DNA of 64,000 nucleotides. Source: Acephala macrosclerotiorum. Its lineage: Eukaryota; Ascomycota; Leotiomycetes; Helotiales; Mollisiaceae. Under the pieces are notes generated by a model that was not told the origin of the DNA, did not search any database, and saw only the letters and a program-made list of their open reading frames with translations. Below, one piece after another: positions 12,589 to 24,652 of the stretch. Position 1 is the first letter of the stretch, and each line of letters begins with the position of its first letter. Location of the stretch: NCBI GenBank assembly GCA_014904845.1, contig MU119220.1, forward strand, positions 248,001-312,000. The letters are read 5' to 3'. The position numbers were made by a program, and so were the translations under genes.

Positions 12589-14148
12589 ATGCTGGATCCC
12601 TTGACAGCCGTCTCCCTCGCTGCGACGGTGGTCCAACTTGTGGACTTCACGGCCGAGGTCGTCTCGAAGACCGTTGAATTGAGAAATTCTGCCTATGGCA
12701 GCTCTAACGAAGTCTACAGTGCCGAGGCCGTGACCAGGAATCTGGTGAGGTTTTCTGAAAAGCTGAAAGATGGCCTTCGTAACGCTGGGGCGAGAGGACC
12801 TTTACTCGAAGATGATCAAGCTTTGGAAGATCTGTGCAATGCATGTATAGGTGTGTCGGGGGAAATGCTTCATCGTTTGGAGGGGTTGAAAGTCCAGCAA
12901 GGCGATGGAAAATGGAAGACCATGATACAGGCTATCAAAACGGTGTGGTCTCAGAGGGAGTTGGAAGATTTATCTACACAGTTGGAGAGATTTAGGAGTC
13001 AGCTGCAGCTACATGTTTTCGTCAAATTCAAGTAAGTTTTCTCTGCTTCCAGGATCGATCTACACAGTTCTAACGTTGTTCAGGGAAAACTTTGATATCG
13101 CTGCCCTATCGAGGCAACCTAACCTTGATGGCAACTTACAGCATGTGCTTGAGGCTCTCGCTAGTAATCGAGATGTTTTCGACAGCAGTATCAAGAAGCA
13201 AACTACTATGATGATGGATCTCCACCACGAGATGCAGACCTTTACCGTAAGGAACATGAGAAGACTCGCTCTGTGATCATTGATGCGGTTCAGAAGGCTG
13301 CCAGCGAGTCCAAACGAGGTAGGCGACGAGTGGCAAGGGTGGAAGATCATCTTCCGACCGAAGAGGACGAGACGCAGAGAAGGCTACAAGTCGAGAACCG
13401 GATCCTTGGTAGCCTTTCTTTTGCTTTCATCGCTGCCCGGTATATACAAGTTGCGAAGGCTCATGCTTCCACCTTCGAATGGATGTTCAAGGACGAGTCG
13501 TTAAAGGATCAACACTCTCACAGTTTCACACATTGGCTGGAGTTCGGCGACGGGATCTATTGGATCGATGGAAAAGCGGGATCTGGGAAGTCGACACTTA
13601 TGAAATTCCTGTACGATCATGCGCAAACCCAAAGGCTTCTTACCTCGTGGGTGAATCCAATCAGGCTCGACTTGGCGAACTTTTTCTTCTGGAATAGCGG
13701 AACTACGGATCAAAATCACAGAGTGGCCTTCTGCGATCCTTGCTGCATGAGATCCTCTCCAAACATAGAGCTCTTATACCAATCGTCTTGCCGGGTCTTT
13801 GGAGAGACGAATGCCTCGAGCCGACTGAGTTCTATCAGGATATCGAATGGAGTATTGAGGCGATAGGCGAGGCTTTCGACATCCTGCGAACACAAAGCGA
13901 GCTCCGAATATGTCTGTTTATCGACGGGCTTGATGAATATGAAGGCGACCGGGACGGAACTTACACCGGCATCGTATCGCTTTTCAAAGGCTTAACAGCT
14001 TCCTCTAATATCAAGGTCTGCCTTTCTAGTCGGCCGTGGCTCGTCTTTGAGGACGCTTTCCGATGCAACCCATCGTTGTGACTTCAGGATTTGACGTCTA
14101 ACGATATCACCCGTTATGTTGAAGACAAGCTGAATGAACATGAAAAGA

Positions 14149-14158
14149 TGGTACATCT
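14149..14158. repeat. target-site duplication, left copy
   Basis: TGGTACATCT here is repeated at 23076-23085. In the uninterrupted gene this sequence occurs once (codons M-V-H-L). The outermost T may be chance, making the duplication 9 or 10 bp. Confidence 0.85.
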
Positions 14159-14159
14159 C

Positions 14160-14270
14160 AAGCTCGACTGTAATACCTAATTTCCGGTATCGATACAGTA
14201 TTGATACTAGAATCGTAAAGTATTAGTATTATCGATAAAGTATCGATTTTTAGTGAGTTTATTACATAAT
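14160..14270 (+). repeat. left terminal inverted repeat of outer element
   Basis: Begins AAGCTCGACTGTAATACC and contains several TATCGAT/GTATYGATAC palindromic words, mirrored at the right end. Confidence 0.7.
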
Positions 14271-14710
14271 ATACTTTTCTTTTTCTCTTAAAATAAACTT
14301 TATTATTTTCACGAGAAGTCTTTTTTACAGTATTACATTGTATAAAACATTTTTTTTTCGTACGATTATTATTATTATTTTTATTACATTTATTATTTTT
14401 AAATAAATTAGTTTTAAAAAAAAATATTTAAAATTTTACTCTTTTTTTAATATTTTAAATATTTTTGTATTTTAATCGTTTTCGATTTTATTTGCTTTTT
14501 ATTTCAATTTATTGTACAATAAACTTTTAAAAATATTTTTTTTAATTTATTATTTATTAATAAAATTAAAAAAATATTAATAATTATAAATAAAAATTTA
14601 ATTAATATTATTTTTACGTATTTTAATATTATTAAACGAAAGTTTTTCTTTTATTAAAATTGTACAATTCAAATAAATTATAGTTTTTATATTCGTTTTT
14701 ATTTGTAAAT

Positions 14711-14918
14711 TGTTAGTATTACCAAAAATATTTATTACTAGTAATAAACTAGAAACGAAATAAATAGATAAATTGAATAATTCGTTGATTAATTATTAAT
14801 TCTAAATTTAATAAGTGCGTAAAAATTGAAAAATATAATCTCAATTTTAGTGTAAACGGTACTAATCTTGATTTGATTTAGTATTGCACGTAATTATTAA
14901 ATTAATATTATATTTATA
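14711..14918. repeat. left LTR (208 bp)
   Basis: Aligns without gaps to 20912-21119. I count about 33 differences and every one is C/T or G/A; no transversion was seen. The CpG words (AAACGAA, TTCGTTG) are kept in both copies. Confidence 0.85.
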
Positions 14919-17900
14919 TTAGTAATTCTTTTTTTGTAATAAGAATTGATTTAATTCAATTATTTAAAAAACGTTATTATTATTTTTTTATTGTAATTCG
15001 TTAATACGTAAAATTTATTAATATTTTAATATAAAAATTATATGATTAAATTTTGAGAATAACGCTAGTAGATTAATACTATTCTCGAAGTTCGTTGAAA
15101 GTTATAAATGTCGAAATTGAAATAATTTCTTTTTTTTTGATTTTATAAATTAAATAATTATAAAATTCGAAATATAATACAAAAATTACTTTTTTTTTAA
15201 TTTTTTTTTTAATAAATATTTTTTTTAATTTTTTGTATTATTTTTATCGTTTTTTTTTTTAATTTTTTTTTTATTTAGATTTTAAAATAATTCGTATTTA
15301 AAAACTTTTTTAAAGTTTTATTAAATATTGATTTTATTATAATATTTGTTGAATTATTTTAATCGTTAATTTATCGAATTTTTTACAATTTTTTACGTTT
15401 ATACAATTGACGAAAAATTATAATATTAATTATAAAACGCTTTTCTTTAATTGTTTTTAGTTTAATTAAATACTCGTATAACGAATATAAATTTATATAA
15501 ATAATTATCGAAATTTTAAAGAGATCGAGTTATTAAATGATTATATTAATAATAAATTCGATTATAATTATTATATTGATTTTTTTTATTATACTATATA
15601 TCTTAAAAATTAAAACGCTTTTAGTAACGCGTTTATTTTTAATAAAATTATAGTAAATAAAATTTCTTTTGATTTCGAATTTTTTATCGTTTAATTAGTA
15701 TTTATTTATTAAAATAATTTTATATTTAATTTAAAAATTAAAATTTTTATTGTTTGTAAATAAATTATTAATAAAAACGAAATTTTTTATTGTAAATAAA
15801 TCGAAAATAATATATTTAAATTTTTAATTTATTATTTAATATAATAATTTTTTCTTTCGTTAAATTTTAATATTAAATAATAATAAATAAATCGAAAATT
15901 GTTTCAAATTAATAAATTATAATAATATAAACTTTTTTAATTCGTTGTTTTTAATATTTAATTTGAAAATTAAATAATTTAATATTTATTAATTTAATTT
16001 TTTTATTTTAATCTTTTTATTGTAATTGAATCGTATTTTCAAATTAAATTAAAACGTATTTATTAAAAATCAATAATATTTTTAGTATTAAAACTTTTTT
16101 AAATTTAATTAAAAATTTAATTTTATTAAATTCGTTTTTTTTAAAAATAAAGATTTTTTTTTCTATTAATATAAACGTATTATCGGTTTATATTTTAATA
16201 ATATTAAAAAACAAAAATCGTATATCGATATAATTATAAATAATTTTTTTTTATAATACTTATAATACGTAATTTATTAGTGTATTTTTATTTTCGCAAT
16301 TTTATATAAAAATTTCAAAATAATTATAATTGTATTTAATAAATGTAAATAATAAATTTTTTTCGATAAACGTATTAATATAAATCGTTAAAAATTTATC
16401 GTAAATTGAATATAAATTTGAATAATATTACGAAATTATATTTTAATTTTTTTATTTGAAAATTGAATTAAGAAAAGTATTAAAACGATAATTAGTCGTT
16501 GATTAATTCTTTATATTATTGAAAATTGCGTAAAAAAAAAATTTTTTTTTTCGTTGTTATATTTTTAAATTATTAGTTTCGATTTCTCGTAGAAAATATT
16601 AATAATTTTATTTTTGATTTTATTGATTAATTTCGAATTGAAAATTCGAATTTTAGTATATTTATTAAAATTGTATTGAACGAAATTAAAAACTTTTTTT
16701 ATAATCAAATTATCAATTTTTTTTTTTAAAAACGTTTTAAATAATTATTTAAAAATTATAATTATATTTTTTTTTAGTAGTTTTAGTAATAATTTTATAT
16801 TGCTTTTTTTTTATTTATTATAAAAACTATAGAAATTTTAATTTTTTCGATAATAGTAATAAAAAATTGTTTATTAAAATCTTTGTAATTTTTTTTATTG
16901 TTTTCAATAAAATTATAATACTTATTTTATTTAAATTTTTTATTACGTACGTTTTTATTTCGTAATTTTTTTAAATGTTTTCAATTATATTTTTTGATTG
17001 ATTTTTTATTTATTTTATTCGATTAAAAAAACAAAAAAGTTTTTTTTTAATTTTTTTGATTATTTTTTTGATTATTAATTCAATTATAAATTTTTGGTAT
17101 TTTTTTTTTCGTGTAATAAAATTTAATAATCGTTAAACGAAAATTAATCGATTTATAAAATATATCGATTATATATATTTTTTTATTAATTACTAATAAT
17201 TTGCATAGTTTTTTTTATTCGCTTTTTTTATATTAAACGCGTACTTTAAATAAAATTAGTAAATTTAATATAAATTTCGTATTAAATCGTTTTTCATTGA
17301 AAGCGTATTATTAATTTAACGTTAAATATATAAACAATGTATTTTTTTTTAGTAATTATTTGAATTGTTTCAATTTTTTTAATAATTAATAATAATAATA
17401 CGTCGTTATTAATTATTTTAAAGTATATCTCAAAAATTAGTAATATAAATATAATATTATTCGATTTTATCGAATTATTAATAATTTTAATTATTATTTA
17501 TAAAATTATATTTTTATCGATTTATTTTTCAATTAATTCATTATAAATAATTTTGTAAATTCGACGTAATAAAATATAATATTTTTCTACTTTTTTTATA
17601 TTATTATAAATTTTAATAAATACTTTTTTAATTTCAATTATTATTATTTTAACGTTTTATTGAAATTTTATAAACGAAATTTTTTTTTCAATATTATAAA
17701 TAATATAATTCGATAGTTTTTAATATATATCGATTTAATATATATATAATATATTTTATATTGTTTTTATAAATTTAATAATTTAAAATACTATAAACGA
17801 GTTTATTATTTGTAAAATTAATTTTTTATTTAAATGTAAAATGTTAACAATAATCGAATAATTGAATTTATAATTATTTTATAAAATAAATTTGAATTTT

Positions 17901-18856
17901 TCAAATAATTATTTATATATTTGATAATAATAACAATATTTAATATTTATATTATAATTAATTCGTTGAAAAACTTTTATAAAACGTCGTATTAATAAGT
18001 AATCAAAATATTTATACAATTGGTATAATTTTGTATTGATAAAATAATTTTAAATTAAATTTTTTTTTGATTAATATAATAATATTTATAAATAATTTTA
18101 TTTTTTTATAATAAAAACAATTTTATTTTTTTAAATCAAAATATTCTTTAAATTATCGAGTTTTATATTTATAGTATTTATATTTTAAATATATAATAAG
18201 AAAAGTATATTTGTAGAAATAATATAAAAAGTAATAATATTTAATAAAATATTGATTTGAATAATTTTTTACGATAAAATAATATTTTTATTAAAACGAA
18301 TTTTATAAACTTTAATTGTAAATGTATTTAATTGAACGCTAATATTAAATTTTTATAGTACTATAAATTGCGATTGATTAATAATTAATATTTTAATAAT
18401 TTTATTATTTGATATAATTTTTTAAATTTTTTTTGAAAAGTATTGATTTTCGAAAGTAAAAAATAAATATTGATTCGATTCGAGTAATTTAAATTATAAT
18501 AATAAAATATTGAATATATTTTTTTTATAATAATATAATAAATAAATTAGTTATTTAAAATGATTATTATTTACGTATTATTGATTTTTTTAAATTCGAT
18601 AAAATAATTTTTATTTTCGTTTTTTATTTTTATATTTATTAGTAATTGATTAATTTTTATTATTTGATTATTTTTTGATAAATTTTTAATTTTTTCGATT
18701 TTAATAAAAAATTTTTAATAATAAATTATTATAATATTTCGATTTATTGTATATTAAATTTATTATTGAAATTTTGTATATATTTATTATTGTTTTTTTA
18801 TTGTATATTTTATTAATTAATATTTCGATTTACTATAAATATAATATTTTTTTTAA

Positions 18857-19022
18857 TATAATTTTTATAATATTTATTTTGAAAAAATTTTTGATTTTAG
18901 TATTTTCGATTTTGTATTTAATCGCGTTTTTTATTTCGTTTTTTATAAATACAATCGATTTAATTTTAATTGAATTCGTTTTTTTTTTTTTTTTTAAAAA
19001 GTAAAATTTAAATTATATTATT
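18857..19022. repeat. 166-bp sequence duplicated across the assembly gap, copy 1
   Basis: Nearly identical to 19033-19198, with the differences clustered just before a long T-run. Both copies directly abut the N-gap, so this is most likely an unmerged contig overlap, not biology. Confidence 0.8.
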
Positions 19023-19032
19023 NNNNNNNNNN
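19023..19032. other. assembly gap (10 N)
   Basis: Ten Ns inside the LTR retrotransposon. The flanks repeat each other, so the true gap is probably negative (overlapping contigs). Confidence 0.95.
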
Positions 19033-19198
19033 TATAATTTTTATAATATTTATTTTGAAAAAATTTTTGATTTTAGTATTTTCGATTTTGTATTTAATCG
19101 CGTTTTTTATTTCGTTTTTTATAAATATAATCGATTTAATTTTTATTTTATTTTTTTTTTTTTTTTTTTTTAAAAAGTAAAATTTAAATTATATTATT
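19033..19198. repeat. 166-bp sequence duplicated across the assembly gap, copy 2
   Basis: Copy of 18857-19022; see that entry. Confidence 0.8.
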
Positions 19199-20911
19199 GT
19201 ATTTTACGTAATCGTGTTATAGTATTTATTATTGATTGTAATTTAATGTAAACGCTTTTAAAAATATTAATAGATTTGTAGAAAATAAAATTGCATTTTT
19301 TAATATTTCGATAAATACTAATAATTTAATTTTGTAAATTATATTTCGTTTGATATTTTGATAATAAGTTTAATTGAATTTTTTGAAATTAATTGAAAAG
19401 TATTTGTAAATATTTTAATTTAGTTTTTATTAAATTAATTGTAATAATTTTTATTAGAATTGTTTTTTTTTATAAAAATATATATAATTAGTAATTTTTT
19501 TCAATTTTGAAATGAATTTTTATTATTGTTATTAGTATAGTAAAATCGAAATTTTTTTTTAAAAATTTATTAAAATAAAATGCGTTTGTACGTTTTGTAA
19601 AATTAATAAAAAATATTTTGTTATATTAATTTTGAGATAATTTGATTTATTATAGTAATTATAAAAAATTGATAATTTGCGATTAAAAATATTATTATAT
19701 TTTTTATTATATTTTTTATTATTGATATAAATTTTTATTAAATTTATAAATAATTTAATAAAGATATTTTGTAAATTGTTATATTGATTCGATTGTTGTT
19801 AAAGAGATTATTAGTAGATATATTGAGTATTTTGTATTATATTAAATAAGTTCGTATTTGTAGAGAGAATTGTAATAAGAGAAGTATAAAAAGTATTCGT
19901 AGAAGTAATCGTATTCGTAGTAAAAAGATTCGTATTAGTAATTGAAATCGTAAAAGTGATTATATTTTGATTGTTGAATATTAGTATTAGAATATTTTAA
20001 TTTGTTAATTGAATTAGTCGATTTTGTCGAGAAAAGAAATTTTTATTTTTCAATTGATCAACGATTTTTATTTGTGTTTATTTATAAAACTTTTTTTGTT
20101 AAAAAACTTTTTTCAAGTTATTAATAATAAATTTTCTATTTTTCGGTATTTAGATTTTGTAAATGCGTAAAAAAATTTCGTAGACGGCGTATAAGATTTT
20201 TGTGTATTAAATGTAAAAATTTTTGCGAGTAATTTTTAAAGTTTTTTTGAAAGTATTTTTATAGATTGTAATTAAAGTATTTTTTCTTTTTATATATTTT
20301 AAAGCGATAAAGAATATATTTATTTAATATTATTTTATTGAGATTTTTATTGTTTATAAAATTGAAAAAAAAAATTTATTTGTTTTTATTGTAAAAGAAT
20401 TTGATTTTAAGTAAATTCGCTATTTTGAGAAATAATTGCGTAGTAAATAATAAAAAGATTGAAAGTTTTAATTCGAGTTCGAGTAAATATTATTATTAAT
20501 ATTTATGTGTTTTCGATCAAATAATAAATAAAAACGTAAAAAAAATTTTGAAAGTTTATTTTTGACGTAGATTCGAGTAAATTAATATAGATTTAAAATC
20601 GTTTTTACGTTTTTTTATTCGTTTTTCGTAAACGTTGTTATTTTACGTAATAAATATAGATTTAAAAAGTAAATATAAATTTGAAATTGTTTTCATATTG
20701 TTTTTTTTAAATTTTTAATAATTTCGATATTTTTAATACGTTTTTATAAGAAGATTTTTGTAAATTCTCGTTTTTTCGAAAATATATTAATTATTTTAAA
20801 TATTTTTTTATAAGAAGCAAATTATTTAAAGAATTTTTTTTTTTTTGTAAATTAGTTTTTTTTAAGTAAAAATTTAATTGTTTTATAATTGATTGAATAA
20901 TTATTGATTAG

Positions 20912-21119
20912 TATTAATATTACTAAAAATACTTATTATTAGTAATAAATTAAAAACGAAGTAAATAAATAGATTGAATGATTCGTTGATTGATTGTTAG
21001 TTTTAAATTTAATAGATGTACAAAAGTTGAAAGATATAATTTCAATTTTAATGCAAATAGTACTAGTTTCGATTTGATTTAATATTGTACGTAATTATTA
21101 AATTAATATTGTATTTATA
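20912..21119. repeat. right LTR (208 bp)
   Basis: Partner of 14711-14918, same length, followed by the TAAAT duplication. The terminal TG has become TA in this copy. Confidence 0.85.
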
Positions 21120-22964
21120 TAAATCGAGCGATTATTCGAAAAAATAAAATAATTCGATTAAAAATATTAAATTTTAATAGTTTATAAAACGAATTATTAT
21201 ATAAAAAAATCGAGAAAATAAATAAAATTATAATTTTTTTTTTATATTTTTTTTTAGAGTTTTTTAATTTTAATTAAAATCGATTTTAATTATTTTTTTA
21301 ATTAGTATATTTTAATATATTTCGTATGATTATAAAAATTTAAAATCAATATAGTAATATAGATTAAAAATTTCGTATATTATTTTAATTTAATAAAAAA
21401 AAATTTATTTTTATTTTTTTTATATTTAATTTATTATATAAAAATTATTTTAATTATATGAAAAAAAAAATTTTATATTTTCTTTTTAAAAGTATTTAAT
21501 TAAAATATTTATTATAAAAAAAATAAAATCAAAAAAAATAAAATTTTTTTTAATAATAAAAATAATTTATTAAAAAAAAATAAAAAATTTTTTGATTGTA
21601 CGAAATTTTTTTTAATTTTTAAAAATCAAAATATTTTTTTTAAATTTTTTTTGGTAGTTTTAATAATATTTTTCTATTATAAATTATAAATTAAATAATA
21701 TAAAAAATATTTAATACTAATTATTTTATTTCGTACAATTATTTATTAAAAATAATTTTTTTGTAAATATATAAAAATTTTTGGTTTTTTTAATCGATCT
21801 ATGAATATAAATTACAATATTATATATTTAATTAAATAAATCTATTTATAAGTTTAAATTGAATTTTTATTGTTTTTATTATATTAAAAATTTTAATTTT
21901 TTTTTATTAATCGTACGATTTAAAATTATTTAAATTAATTATATTCGTAAATAAAAAAAATTTATATAATAAATATATTATTATTTTATTTTTTAAATTA
22001 AATCGAGTGTATTTTTTAATTTTTTTTAAATTAATCAATAAAAAATATTACTTATAAAAATATTATTTTTTATAATAATTTCAAATTTTTATACAATATT
22101 ATAATTTTTAAAAATTGATTAAAAAATAATAAATTGAATTTTTAAATTATAATTAAAAACTTTTTTTAAAACGAAAAAAACTTTTTATTTCTTTTGATTG
22201 TACGTAATAAAATAAATACAAATTATTAGTAAAAATTAGTAATTTGAAAAAATTTAAATATTAAAAAAAATATAAATATATAAAAATATTATTTAAAATA
22301 CTCGTTATATAATATTTTAATATTTTTTTTAAATTTTTTTAATTAAATTAGTAATTTTTAAATAAACGATCGTAATTTTATTTTCGAAAATTCGATTTAA
22401 TATTTAGTAAAAAATATAAAATTTTAATTATTTAACGAAACAAAAAAATAAATTTCGTACAACGATAAAAATAATTAAAATTTTAATGAGAATTAATGTA
22501 TTAAAACAAATTTTTAAAATTTCAATATTAAATTTTTTTTTTTTATTAATTTTATCAATTTATTAATAGTATTATTTTAATTACTTATTAATCGCTATTT
22601 GATTTTTATTTAAAACTTTTTTAATAATAATTTAATAATAGTTTTTTAAATATTTTTTTATATTTTTTGTTATAATAATATCATATAACGAGTTTTTTAT
22701 TGAATTAATACAATAAATACAATAAAAATAGATTTAATTCTTTTTTTAATCGAACGACGATAATATTTTTATACGAAGAATTTTTACTTTATACTATAAC
22801 TCTAAATAATTATAATTGATTTTATTAAAATAGAAACTATAAAAAAAGAATCTAATTCAAATAAAAAAAATATTTTGAGAATATAATTCAAATAAAATCG
22901 TTGTACGAGAAAAGAAAAATAAAAAGAAAAGAAATTGTAAAATGCAAAGTAAAAAAGCAATATA

Positions 22965-23075
22965 AAAATCGATTTTTTATCGATACGTATCGATATTTGT
23001 AATACTTGACTAATACTACCCAGTATCGATACTGTATCGATACTGTATCGATGCCTCAAGTATCGAAGTCGAGCC
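22965..23075 (-). repeat. right terminal inverted repeat of outer element
   Basis: Ends ...AGTCGAGCC. Carries five or more copies of the palindrome TATCGATA/GTATCGATAC in tandem near 22977-23062, matching the left arm in reverse. These words are less mutated than the body. Confidence 0.7.
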
Positions 23076-24652
23076 TGGTACATCTACGGAGACTAGACCC
23101 GAAGAATGCGGATGCTCTAGCTGCTGAAATTGTTTCTAAGGCATCTGGAGTCTTTCTATGGGTAGTGCTCGCAGTCAAATCGCTTTTGGATGGGTTGATG
23201 AATAGAGATCGAGTCTCAGATCTTCAGAAAAGGCTGCAACTGCTCCCAAGCGACCTCGAGGAGCTGTACAAGCACATGCTCTTCAGGCATATTAGTCCCT
23301 TTTACTATGAACAATCGGCTCAGATACTCAGAATTTTCCGTACAGCCACCGTGTTGGACGAGCGTCTGTCACGAGAGGCTCTAGAGCTGATTACCCTTGT
23401 CTTTGCAGATGAGGAAGACGAAAGCTTAGCTCTGACGGCCAAAGTCCGACCCCTGATGGATGAAGAACTCCTGTTGAGGTGTAACGAGACAACAGACAGG
23501 CTCAAGAGCAGGTGTGCAGGGCTTCTGGAAGTCTCAGGGAAAACGTCTGATCCATTGGACCTCAAGGTCAATTATCTGCACCGCACTGTCCAAGATTTCT
23601 TGAAGAAGCCTGATATTTGGGATTTGGTCATGGCTAGGGCGGGTACTGCTTTTGATCCTGACGAATGTCTGATTAAGTCTTATATCCTTCAGTTGAAATT
23701 TGTGATGATGTCCAGCGAGGGGGACCGCTTTCAAGATGTTTCGGACCTGGTCCACACAGCTCTCAAATACGCGAGACGATCTAGAGACTTCTCGCTACAA
23801 TCGAATGAACTGCTTCTGGATGAACTCGACAAAATGGCGGCCTATCACTGGATGAGCGTCCCTCGAAAAGAGTTCGTTGGTACCGCGACCATTGACAGAC
23901 GACGAACTGCACTCCACTGGGCTAACGAGCTGAGTGTTCAAACAACCCTGGACAATCCCGAATCAGCTGTAACTCTTGACGACTTTCTAAGTTTGGCAAT
24001 TGAGTATGGACTTTTGGAGTACGTTGAAGCAAAGTTAGATCAAAACAGCCTCTTGGTCAAACAGAAGACTGGCCGGCCCTATTTAGACTATATAGTGAAC
24101 AAGGTAGTCAATTGTCCACCGCCACCACCGCCACCACCACAACTAGCCTCTCTTCTCCTGGCGCACGGTGCAGACCCCAATCAAGAATTCAACGGAGAGA
24201 CGATGTGGCACCATACCCTCATCCACATTCTCGGGCTTTCAGCAACAGATTAGGAGAAGAATATGCAATGGAAAAACATCTTCAGGATTCTCTTAGACGC
24301 AGGCGCCGATCCCAATACATTAGCTTGTGGAATCAAGGAACCACAGCGTGGTGTGACCTACTATTCAAGTGCGCCGTTAGCAAGACTGCAACTTGTCACG
24401 CCCTTGGCCGTGGTCTCAACAATCGTACGGTTCGGCCCCCAAGTCCCGTTTCCCGACAAAGAGCTCGAACTCAGACTACAATCATCGGGTGCACGATGCA
24501 TCAACACGTGGATAGACATCAGGGATGAAAATGTACTGGATGACAAGGCTGCTTTGCAGGCTAGCGTGGACGAGCATTTATGCAACCAGGAGAATGTGGA
24601 GAAGAAGTCCAAGAGGAGATCATTTCTCGCCTGGATGAGGGGCCGGCAGTGA

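Larger units (their letters stand above)
14711..21119. mobile_element. RIP-degraded LTR retrotransposon nested in the outer element
   Basis: Two 208-bp direct repeats bound a 6.4-kb unit (about 6.2 kb after removing a 10-N gap and duplicated contig end). The left LTR starts TGTTAG and both end TTATA (TG...TA, as TG...CA becomes after C-to-T change). TAAAT sits immediately outside both ends (14706-14710 and 21120-21124), a typical 5-bp integrase duplication. Gag/pol cannot be read. A stretch near 19860-19960 is rich in TAA/TAG/TAT triplets that would be CAA/CAG/CAT before C-to-T change, hinting that the + strand was coding there. Copia versus Gypsy cannot be decided. Confidence 0.85.
14159..23075. 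mobile_element. RIP-degraded TIR DNA transposon (outer element)
   Basis: An 8917-bp AT-rich insertion flanked by a 9-10 bp target duplication. Its ends are imperfect inverted repeats of about 110 bp: left ARGCTCGACT... then TATCGATACAGTAT; right, as reverse complement, GGCTCGACTT... then ATCGATACAGTATCGATAC. Without the nested LTR element it is about 2.5 kb. A TIR plus 8-11 bp duplication is the habit of Mutator-like elements, so that is the inferred superfamily. No transposase can be read because mutation has removed nearly all G/C. No credible ORF remains inside. Confidence 0.8.
12589..24652 (+). pseudogene. STAND/NACHT-ankyrin gene split by a nested transposon
   Basis: Left half: exon 12589-13031, intron 13032-13083, exon 13084-14158. 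Right half: 23086-24652. Removing 14159-23085 joins ...KMVHL to RRLDPKNADAL exactly, so this was one gene of about 1029 codons. N-terminus MLDPLTAVSLAATVVQ matches the helical N-domain common in fungal STAND proteins. NACHT follows: Walker A GKAGSGKST, FFFWNSGT, Walker B CLFIDGLDEYEGD and SSRPW. The right half has the NACHT helical region, a Pro-8 run from a CCR microsatellite (24117-24143) and ankyrin repeats (LLLAHGADPN, LLDAGADPN). Further lesions: a lost base near 13237 and another in the A-run near 13712, TGA for CGA at 14079-14081 and TAG for CAG at 24251-24253. It is a dead NLR-like gene; the last two changes are C-to-T, as RIP leaking from the insertion would give. Confidence 0.9.

Noticed and set aside
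18747..19004. 85-codon hydrophobic frame in the AT block
   Set aside because: Only Ile/Phe/Leu/Tyr codons from A/T-only sequence; chance frame inside the degraded retrotransposon, partly repeated across the gap.
14160..22990. AT-rich block as a mitochondrial insertion (NUMT) or centromere
   Set aside because: It has sharp ends, target duplications, TIRs and a pair of LTRs; these explain it as transposons hit by C-to-T mutation.
23006..23085. ATG at 23006 as start of a new gene
   Set aside because: The first codons lie in the transposon end; the protein before VHLRRLD is translated TIR.
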